A DNA stretch of 51,578 nt from Nitrososphaerota archaeon (GTDB taxonomy: Archaea; Thermoproteota; Nitrososphaeria_A; Caldarchaeales; Wolframiiraptoraceae), in contig JAGGTD010000063.1 in assembly GCA_021163925.1 (NCBI GenBank), positions 1 to 51,578 on the forward strand. Direction: 5' to 3'. Position numbers and translations under genes: made by a program. Shown here one piece after another: positions 8,226-14,992 of the stretch. Every line of letters starts with the position of its first letter. Position 1 is the first letter of the stretch. The notes beneath the pieces were generated by a model, which worked only from the letters and a program-made list of their open reading frames with translations, had not been told where the DNA came from and ran no database searches.

Positions 8226-10031
8226 TCAGAAGTCCATCGCATTATAGATCTCCGGCGGTAGTCCCGGACACTGTTGGTCGAGATAGTGTTTGCTGAGCCT
8301 TATCTGAGCTTTTAGAAGCCTCTTCATCTCATTTAGGGAGAGGTAGGTTGTGGGTTTCAATTCTTTCAGCCTCTCATCCGGCAACCCCTCAACCCTCGCC
8401 GGCACCAGAACCTTCTCGCCCCAGATTGGATGGGGCTCATACTCGACCGCGCCCCTACATGCTTGTAGGATGAATAGCTCGGTCTCCTCTATAGACGGTG
8501 ATGTCCCGCCCACCGGGACTCTAACCCCGTTCTCGGTGTAGGAGAATATCGGCTCCGGGACCTCTACCTCCTCATCTCCAAGCCTCATCCTCCTCCACTC
8601 ATACTTCGCGATTATCCTCCCAGTCGTGTTGAATTGGTAGACGTCTATTGGATCTCCTTTCTCAGCTCTCTTCTTCAACATCTTATAGAATCTGATGACG
8701 TGGGCTGTTGAGCTCACCCCAATAGTGAATGGGAGACAGTATCTGCTCACAAACCTAACCTTGCCCGCTATCTCCTTAGATTGAGCTGGATGGCCGATCG
8801 TCCTACCATCAGCCAAGACCTTGGCCGCGAAGGCTGGGTCGACTATCTTAATCCAGGCATAGTCCGTGAAGTATCCCGGGGTTAGGAAGATCGCGGTATT
8901 CAATGGCCCACTAGACTCTATGTCTCCATTGAAGTATCCGGTGTCCTCTAGATAGAAGACTGATCGAGCATTCCTATTCTTCATCCCAAAGTATTGGTAG
9001 AGTCTTCCAGCTAAGGACGGATTTCCATTCTCATCGAACTCCGTGTTCTCGTGTAGGGCTCTGGGAGACATGGACGCCCTCCAAATAGCTATCTGAGCCT
9101 TTGTAACCCCCTCAGTCTTCGTCCAAGAACCCTTCTCAGATCCAATCACCCTATCCTCGAAGACGGCCACTATATCATCATTCTTTATCGCTTGGTCGCT
9201 GACATACTCCAATGGATCTATCCCAAACTTCTCCTGATAGATTTTGGCATTTTCCCGCTCCCAGACATACATCCCATGGGTTGACTTCCCAGAACCCGTC
9301 AACCCCCATATACACATCACAACCCTCTTCTTTGATCCATCCTTGCATTTGACCGTGAACTCCCTTAAGGCTGCATGCTCTCCAGTTCCGCCAACCCTAT
9401 ATGCGTGGAGGATCCAGTGGCTTAGGAAGGCCTTCTTGACCTCGCCTTGATACGATGAGCATGTGATTATCGTGTAGTTGTGGTTTGGGAATCTTAGAAC
9501 CTTTAGGAGTTCATCCTTCCCGGGGATCCTCGGGTTTCCGAGATAATGTGGGATGCAGAAGACCTCTACGTCGGGCTTCTCACTGGGCTTTCCCGGAAAG
9601 ACCAATTGACTCCACCTATATGCTATGTCTGGAAACTGTGGATCGCAGTATAGTCTACATCTCAGCTCGACCCTCGACCCGGGCTTTCCGACGATTCCAT
9701 CGACCTTGATCAAGGGTCCTTGGACTAGGATATGCTCTAAAACCCTGAGCATTAAGATCTTGTGCTCATACTTCAACTCGTCATCGCTGTTTATCACCAT
9801 GGTTCCGGACGCCGACCTGTGCCATATGTTTGAGGCCCATCCCCAAGCCCCATTCCTATATCGGACTCCATAGAGCTTCGCCCGCTCGAATAGGTCGCTT
9901 GGATTGTCTAGGATCGGCTTTATCCCACAGCTCTCCTTCAACCTAATTATACGCTTAAACGCCTCCTTAAACCCCTCGATAGTTATCTCATCGACCCTCG
10001 GAAGCACGGTCCCCGACTCCGCCCCAACCAC
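8226..10031 (-). CDS. phosphoenolpyruvate carboxykinase, divergent ATP-type
   Basis: Converts oxaloacetate plus nucleotide to PEP and CO2 at the start of gluconeogenesis. Supporting motifs: the P-loop GLTGSGKST (about 243-251; bacterial ATP-PEPCK has GLSGTGKTT), SSYQGEVKK (for YAGEMKK), the acidic pair in AIKNDDIVAVF, and ALHENTEFD (for VLENV). The family's N-terminal GRSPKDK substrate loop and the usual C-terminal SGYTAKVAGTE are not recognisable, and the protein is about 60 aa longer than bacterial enzymes, so it is a distant branch. GTG 10031 is preferred because an AT-rich box (ttaatatta) lies about 26 nt before it; the family call is probable, exact specificity is not. Confidence 0.78.
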   Translation of the reverse strand: MVGAESGTVLPRVDEITIEGFKEAFKRIIRLKESCGIKPILDNPSDLFERAKLYGVRYRNGAWGWASNIWHRSASGTMVINSDDELKYEHKILMLRVLEHILVQGPLIKVDGIVGKPGSRVELRCRLYCDPQFPDIAYRWSQLVFPGKPSEKPDVEVFCIPHYLGNPRIPGKDELLKVLRFPNHNYTIITCSSYQGEVKKAFLSHWILHAYRVGGTGEHAALREFTVKCKDGSKKRVVMCIWGLTGSGKSTHGMYVWERENAKIYQEKFGIDPLEYVSDQAIKNDDIVAVFEDRVIGSEKGSWTKTEGVTKAQIAIWRASMSPRALHENTEFDENGNPSLAGRLYQYFGMKNRNARSVFYLEDTGYFNGDIESSGPLNTAIFLTPGYFTDYAWIKIVDPAFAAKVLADGRTIGHPAQSKEIAGKVRFVSRYCLPFTIGVSSTAHVIRFYKMLKKRAEKGDPIDVYQFNTTGRIIAKYEWRRMRLGDEEVEVPEPIFSYTENGVRVPVGGTSPSIEETELFILQACRGAVEYEPHPIWGEKVLVPARVEGLPDERLKELKPTTYLSLNEMKRLLKAQIRLSKHYLDQQCPGLPPEIYNAMDF

Positions 10032-10035
10032 GGCA

Positions 10036-10146
10036 TCAATCTGCTATACCTCCTAATATTAATTTTTTAGCCAGCTTATATAGGAGCGCCATGATTTTTT
10101 CGCATAAAAGCCATTTCCTTATCAAATTATAGATTTTCGCCATCAT
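10036..10146 (-). CDS. possible 36-aa leader ORF upstream of PEPCK
   Basis: Too short for the ORF track. ATGATGGCG opens a frame giving MMAKIYNLIRKWLLCEKIMA and ending LILGGIAD, with a stop 4 nt before the PEPCK GTG. The peptide is basic and amphipathic. It contains the PEPCK TATA-like box, so if PEPCK is leaderless this ORF is probably chance; if transcription starts upstream, it would be translationally coupled. Confidence 0.2.
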   Translation of the reverse strand: MMAKIYNLIRKWLLCEKIMALLYKLAKKLILGGIAD

Positions 10147-10230
10147 TATCTAAAACCTCGTTCTGGATACTTAGCATCTGTCTAAAGAGACATAGGCTCT
10201 CTCGACCTTGAAAATTTTTGGTTAAGGGTT

Positions 10231-10461
10231 TTAAGGCTCTTCATATTCATTCAACCTCTTCTTAGACTTCTTCGGGATGAGCCCATGCGCGGCCGTTGCG
10301 CCGAGACCGAGGCCAGCGATTGATAGGGCGTAAGAGAATAATGAGAGGAAGAGGCTGCTCGCAATGATCTTAATCACCATTAAGAAGGATAATATGAAGC
10401 CGACTAGGACGAATATGGCGCCGAGGGCTATCTCCAAGAAGATTTCATCTCTCTTGGACAT
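10231..10461 (-). CDS. small two-helix membrane protein
   Basis: 76 aa with two hydrophobic segments (about 10-30 and 35-58), a glycine-rich turn and a charged C-terminal tail. It begins inside the end of the downstream-strand ATPase gene (17-bp overlap), making it the last cistron of the Opp operon. I do not recognise the family; a role as accessory to the transporter is only suggested by position. Confidence 0.6.
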   Translation of the reverse strand: MSKRDEIFLEIALGAIFVLVGFILSFLMVIKIIASSLFLSLFSYALSIAGLGLGATAAHGLIPKKSKKRLNEYEEP

Positions 10462-11434
10462 AGAGCCAACAGCTCACGAAATGATCTTTTTCATACTCAA
10501 TTTCAGGAGGCTCTTTTTCATCGCATAATCCTTTGATCTTGTGGACGCATCTTGGATGGAATCTGCAACCCTTGGGTGGATCGATTAGGCTTGGAGGCTC
10601 TCCCGGGGGAAGCTCCCTGATGATGAATCTATTTCTAGCGTCTGGGTCTGGGATCGCGGCGAGGAGGGCTTTAGAATATGGGTGCAGGGGATTCTTAAGA
10701 AGCTCTTTCACCGGAGCTTTCTCCACGATCTTTCCAGCATACATAACGAATATCCATTCTGAGAAGTAGCGTGTTGTGGAGAGGTCGTGGGTGATGTAAA
10801 TTATGCTTATATCGTGTAGTTTTTGGAGCTTTTTGAGTAGTGTTAGTATCTCGATTCTGACCGATGCATCTAACATCGACACGGGTTCATCAGCAATTAT
10901 CAGCTTTGGGTTTAGGATCATCGCCCTCGCGATGACGACCCTTTGCTGCTGGCCCCCGCTCAGCATATGCGGATACTTGTTCAGGAAGTCCTCGACGGGC
11001 GTCAACCTCACCTCCGTTAGAGCTTTGTAAATTCTCTCACGCCTCTCTCTCTTATCCACCTTGTTTATGATCATCGGCTCTTCTAGAATTCGCTTGACGG
11101 TCATGAAGGGTGGTAGGGCTCCAAAGGGATCTTGCTGAACAAAGCCCGTCTGTCTTCGATACCATCTCATCAGCTTCTTATCAGAATTCACGATCTCCCT
11201 ACCATCGAATATTATCTTTCCGCTGGTAGGCTCTTCAAGTCCTAGGATCGTCCTGCCGAGCGTGGTCTTCCCGCATCCGCTTTCCCCAACGAGCGATATG
11301 GCTTCCCCTCTTCTTAGGTCGAAGCTCACGCCATCTAGGGCCTTGACATAGACGGTCTTCCCAAAGATGCCCTTTCTAATGGAATACCATTTTTTGAGAT
11401 CTCTCAAGGAGAGCAGTATCCTATCCTCCGCCAT
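10445..11434 (-). CDS. oppF: oligopeptide/dipeptide ABC transporter ATPase, OppF type
   Basis: Cytoplasmic ATPase of a family-5 peptide importer. Walker A GESGCGKTT, Q-loop region GFVQQDP, signature LSGGQQQR, Walker B LIIADEP, H-loop YITHD, and the Opp-specific C-terminal cysteine region (GCRFHPRC, LCDEKEPP) that can hold an Fe-S cluster in this subfamily. The tracked ORF starts at GTG 11449 within a GTGA overlap, but ATG 11434 (MAEDRILL) has a GAGGTGG ribosome-binding site about 7 nt upstream and is preferred. It pairs with OppD directly upstream. Confidence 0.93.
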   Translation of the reverse strand: MAEDRILLSLRDLKKWYSIRKGIFGKTVYVKALDGVSFDLRRGEAISLVGESGCGKTTLGRTILGLEEPTSGKIIFDGREIVNSDKKLMRWYRRQTGFVQQDPFGALPPFMTVKRILEEPMIINKVDKRERRERIYKALTEVRLTPVEDFLNKYPHMLSGGQQQRVVIARAMILNPKLIIADEPVSMLDASVRIEILTLLKKLQKLHDISIIYITHDLSTTRYFSEWIFVMYAGKIVEKAPVKELLKNPLHPYSKALLAAIPDPDARNRFIIRELPPGEPPSLIDPPKGCRFHPRCVHKIKGLCDEKEPPEIEYEKDHFVSCWLYVQER

Positions 11435-11445
11435 GCTATACCACC

Positions 11446-12399
11446 TCACCTAGCATAGAGCCAACACCTGACATAATTTCCATCTTTCAACGATACTAGA
11501 GGCGGTTCCTCCGAGCACTTCTCTGTTCTGAAAGGACATCTATCGGCGAATCTACACCCCTTCGGAGGATTTATCAAGCTCACTGGAGCGCCGGGGATAT
11601 ACTCTGGCTGCTTGTCCTCTCTTAGGGATGGAACGCTTGCCATGAGCTTCTGTGAGTATGGGTGGAGGGGGGATTTATAGAAGCTTTCCGCGTCGTTTAA
11701 CTCTACTATCTGCCCTCCATACATGACCGCCACCTTATCCGCGAGTTCGCTGGATATGCTCACGTCGTGGGTGATCAGTATGAATGTGAGATTAGACTCC
11801 CTCTTTATCCTCTTAAGCATGTTCATGATGCTGGCTTGAATTAAGACATCGAGCGCGGAGGTAGGTTCGTCCAATATCACTATCTCCGGATTCATTATCA
11901 ACGCCATGGCTATGATCACCCTCTGCCTCATCCCACCGCTTAATTCAAATGGGTATCTATCCATGAAGGCTTGGGGGATTCCGACGAGAGAGAACAATTC
12001 CCTAACTCTTTCGAGGGCTTCCTTCTTATCTATAGACTTGTGGATTAATAATGGTTCGGCGACCTGTTCACCTACTTTGATGACGGGGTTTAGCGAGTTT
12101 AATGCGGCTTGTGGAACCATGGAGATCCTTTGCCAGCGTATAGTCTTCCTAAACTCCTCATCGCTCAGCTCCATCAAGTCCGAGCCATCTAAATAGATAT
12201 GTCCCTTGAAGAGCTCGACGTTCCTCGGCAGAAGCCTCATCAAACACTTGGCCAACGAGCTTTTCCCGCAGCCTGATTCACCTATCAGCGCCAAACTCTC
12301 CGCCTTCTTTATGCTGAAGGATACGCCGTCAACCGCTTGAAGGGTGCCCATCCTTGTCCGGTAATACAGGTATAGGTCTTCTACTTTGAGGAAGCTCAT
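11446..12399 (-). CDS. oppD: oligopeptide/dipeptide ABC transporter ATPase, OppD type
   Basis: Partner ATPase of OppF. Walker A GESGCGKSS, signature LSGGMRQR, Walker B IVILDEP, H-loop LITHD, and the Opp C-terminal motif NPPKGCRFADRCPF. The 317-aa length is normal. Its start overlaps the stop of the permease gene by 4 bp (ATGA), so it is translationally coupled in the operon SBP-oppB-oppC-oppD-oppF. Confidence 0.94.
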   Translation of the reverse strand: MSFLKVEDLYLYYRTRMGTLQAVDGVSFSIKKAESLALIGESGCGKSSLAKCLMRLLPRNVELFKGHIYLDGSDLMELSDEEFRKTIRWQRISMVPQAALNSLNPVIKVGEQVAEPLLIHKSIDKKEALERVRELFSLVGIPQAFMDRYPFELSGGMRQRVIIAMALIMNPEIVILDEPTSALDVLIQASIMNMLKRIKRESNLTFILITHDVSISSELADKVAVMYGGQIVELNDAESFYKSPLHPYSQKLMASVPSLREDKQPEYIPGAPVSLINPPKGCRFADRCPFRTEKCSEEPPLVSLKDGNYVRCWLYAR

Positions 12400-13748
12400 A
12401 CCTCCTTCAACCTCGGGTTGAATATCTTGTCTAGGGAGAGGCCTAGGAGGGCGAATCCGAGAGCAGTTAAGATCAGTAGGAAGGATGGTTCAAGAACCCA
12501 ATAGAAGTATCCCTTATAGAGGGCACCCGCGGAGAATGCATCATCTATTATCTTACCCCACGTTGGGGCGACTGGGTCTCCAAGCCCAAGTATCGCCAGC
12601 GCGGCCTCAAGGAAGACGAAGTCGGGGACCGAGAGCACTAGAGATGGGATTATTGTGGGCAAGATCTTGGGGATTATGTAGAGGAAAATTATTCGCAGAC
12701 TGCTCGCCCCATAGGATCTCGCCGCGTCGATATAGGGGAATTCCTTCACTTGGAGGAATACGGCTCTATAGGTTTTAACCCCGGAGCCGAAGATGCTCAA
12801 CGCGACGATCACGAGGAGCATGGTCCATATATTAAGCTTATAGAATACGGCGATCATTATTAGAATTGGCAGGAATGGCAAGGTCATGTTTATCTCGGTG
12901 AGTCTCTGGAGGATGAAGTCGACGCGGCCTCCGAACCAAGCGCTCGTTGCCGCAATGATCATCTGCAGCACGGCTATGGAGAGGGCGGCGGTCATTCCGA
13001 AGGATAGTGCTATCGGCGTCCCCCATAGGAGCGCTATCATTAAATCTCTTCTGAGGTGATCGGTTCCCGCCATCCCATAGACCTTCCCATATACCACTAG
13101 CTTCACGTTTACATCGGAATCTTTCTCAAATAACATCCCCTCAATTGCCATGCGATACTTTCCTTTCAATGGGGAGACCGTTTCTTTCTTCAGAATAGAT
13201 TTATCCTCTTTTGCGAATAGCGCTATCTCGGTAGTTATTCCATACTCTGGTTCTTCTCCAAGCTTCTCCCGTATATGATTTATTAACGTCTTCGCCAGCT
13301 CTTCATCGTTTGAGATATAGTAGGCGCCTTTCTCGCTGAGCGTGAGATCTTTCAGTTTAAATTTTTCTCCATTCGGTTTCACCCAATAAACCGTTAACTG
13401 TGGGGGTGTGCTCGTGAATTTCGAAGAGTAGAATAGGTTTATCTCACTGGGGAAGTCATCGTACTCGTAGTTGAATGTAAGCTCCATTATCACCTTACTC
13501 ATAGTCTTTCCGAAGGGCACGACGATCTTCGTAACCCCTCTCTGCTTCTCAGCCGTATCCAAGATTATCGTCTCCGGAAGCTTCTTTGGCAGGAATAAAT
13601 TCATCCACGATGGAAGAGCATTTCGCGGATTATCGAGCCAGATCCCCTTCCCAGCCTGCCAGAGATATGTCGCCCGCTCATAGGGTATAGTGGTTATGGT
13701 GTAGATCGAGATTCCGACCAAGATGAGAAGGATTGCTATACCCGCCAC
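12396..13748 (-). CDS. oppC: peptide ABC transporter permease, OppC/DppC type, start uncertain
   Basis: Inner permease with the EAA-loop segment AARSYGASSLRIIFLYIIPKILP and five C-terminal helices. A large extracytoplasmic insert of about 190 aa lies between helix 1 and helix 2, longer than in bacterial DppC. The annotated GTG 13748 falls inside helix 1 (MAGIAILLILVG). Upstream in the same frame the DNA encodes a typical permease N-terminus (RRAKQFLKDLFHYKSAV) but has no ATG, GTG or TTG before the TGA just upstream. GTG AAG CGA at the expected place is one frame off. Either a frameshift or base-call error exists here, or an N-terminally short protein is made. Confidence 0.85.
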   Translation of the reverse strand: MAGIAILLILVGISIYTITTIPYERATYLWQAGKGIWLDNPRNALPSWMNLFLPKKLPETIILDTAEKQRGVTKIVVPFGKTMSKVIMELTFNYEYDDFPSEINLFYSSKFTSTPPQLTVYWVKPNGEKFKLKDLTLSEKGAYYISNDEELAKTLINHIREKLGEEPEYGITTEIALFAKEDKSILKKETVSPLKGKYRMAIEGMLFEKDSDVNVKLVVYGKVYGMAGTDHLRRDLMIALLWGTPIALSFGMTAALSIAVLQMIIAATSAWFGGRVDFILQRLTEINMTLPFLPILIMIAVFYKLNIWTMLLVIVALSIFGSGVKTYRAVFLQVKEFPYIDAARSYGASSLRIIFLYIIPKILPTIIPSLVLSVPDFVFLEAALAILGLGDPVAPTWGKIIDDAFSAGALYKGYFYWVLEPSFLLILTALGFALLGLSLDKIFNPRLKEV

Positions 13749-13809
13749 TGCGGATTTATAGTGGAAGAGATCTTTGAGGAACTGCTTTGCACGGCGTGGG
13801 AGGCTCGCT

Positions 13810-14859
13810 TCACGTCACCCCCAATCTTACGCGTGGATCTACTATGGCATACACTATGTCGAGCACGAAGACGGTGATCGCCAGCAGGTAGGCGTAGATC
13901 ACCACCGATCCGATTATCACGGGGGAGTCGAGCATGATCGCGGCCATGTATAGGAGGGTTCCTAGCCCGGGCCAGTTGAATACCCTCTCGGTGATCACGG
14001 CTCCCATCCAAGAGCTTATGAGGGTGAGGGAGAGATCCGTTATTATTGGAGGCAGGGTCGGCTTCAAGATATATCGCCGCTCTATTATCCTCGGAGGAAG
14101 CCCCTTAGCCTCTGCCATCTCAACATAGTCCTCCTGCGAGAACATCAGGAAGAAGGTTCTACGTATATAGGTTTGTATGAAGGTGTATGCCACCAGCCAA
14201 GAGAGGACCGGCAGGATCATATGCTTTAAGACGCTTAGAGCGTAATGAAATGGATCTTTGGGCGGGGGCACGTCCACGAGCCCGCCATAGGGGAGGATGT
14301 GGAGGGTGGCTGCGAATATCAATATCAGGAATATCCCATAGAACCAGCCCGGTATGGATGAGAGGGGTGAGAGGGCGACTATGAGCTTATCGAGCTTGCT
14401 CCCATATTTTCTCGACGCATAGAGCCCGAGGGTGATCGAGATAAAGAAGAGAATTAGGTTTATGCTGGTGAATAGGAGAACTGTTGCGGGAAGTCTCTCT
14501 AGGATTATGTTTCGCACAAGCCTCGATCCAGTATCGCTCGTAAGGTATAGAGATCTCCCAAGATCGAGGGTTAGCGCCCTCACCAAGTATTGGTGGCTTC
14601 TAAATATGAAGGGAGCGTCTAGTCCGAGGCGCTTTATCTCCTGCTGGTAAAGTCCTTCGATCAATTCTGCCTTCTTGCTGGGGGGCAGGTTTTTGTACGC
14701 GGGATTTTGGTTTACTAATACGCCTATCCGGAAGCGGACCTCGCTCTTTATTATCTGATCCACATAACCGCCCATATTAGCTATGAGGATCGTTATATAG
14801 ACAGCCACAACTACGACCGCGAAGAGACATATCCCTCTCAGCGCGGCGTATCGTAGCAT
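13810..14859 (-). CDS. oppB: peptide ABC transporter permease, OppB/DppB type
   Basis: 349-aa permease: N-terminal helix (10-30), an extracytoplasmic segment of roughly 100 aa, then the binding-protein-dependent transport domain with the EAA-loop EMAEAKGLPPRIIERRYILKPTLPP. The C-terminus FVLDIVYAIVDPRVRLG is characteristic of DppB. It lies 133 bp downstream of the binding-protein gene, a gap with a T-rich terminator-like run, and touches oppC. Confidence 0.92.
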   Translation of the reverse strand: MLRYAALRGICLFAVVVVAVYITILIANMGGYVDQIIKSEVRFRIGVLVNQNPAYKNLPPSKKAELIEGLYQQEIKRLGLDAPFIFRSHQYLVRALTLDLGRSLYLTSDTGSRLVRNIILERLPATVLLFTSINLILFFISITLGLYASRKYGSKLDKLIVALSPLSSIPGWFYGIFLILIFAATLHILPYGGLVDVPPPKDPFHYALSVLKHMILPVLSWLVAYTFIQTYIRRTFFLMFSQEDYVEMAEAKGLPPRIIERRYILKPTLPPIITDLSLTLISSWMGAVITERVFNWPGLGTLLYMAAIMLDSPVIIGSVVIYAYLLAITVFVLDIVYAIVDPRVRLGVT

Positions 14860-14966
14860 CCGCTTATGTTCGCGTTTCAGCGTGGTCTCACCCCGATTTT
14901 CTCCAAGCGACTCTATCCGTAATAAAAAGTCCTAGATCTCTGCAATAAAAATCTTCATCAAACTCT

Positions 14967-14980
14967 TAAATAAAAAGGGG
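14967..14980 (-). terminator. T-rich terminator-like run between binding protein and permease
   Basis: On the minus strand the sequence reads CCCCTTTTTATTTA about 12 nt after the binding-protein stop. Archaeal termination uses T-runs without a hairpin. Partial termination here would give the common excess of binding protein over permease. Confidence 0.35.
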
Positions 14981-14992
14981 AGTTTAGAAGGT

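Noticed and set aside
12485-12778. 97-aa plus-strand ORF in the permease gene
   Set aside because: Antisense shadow with Arg/Pro-rich low-complexity composition.
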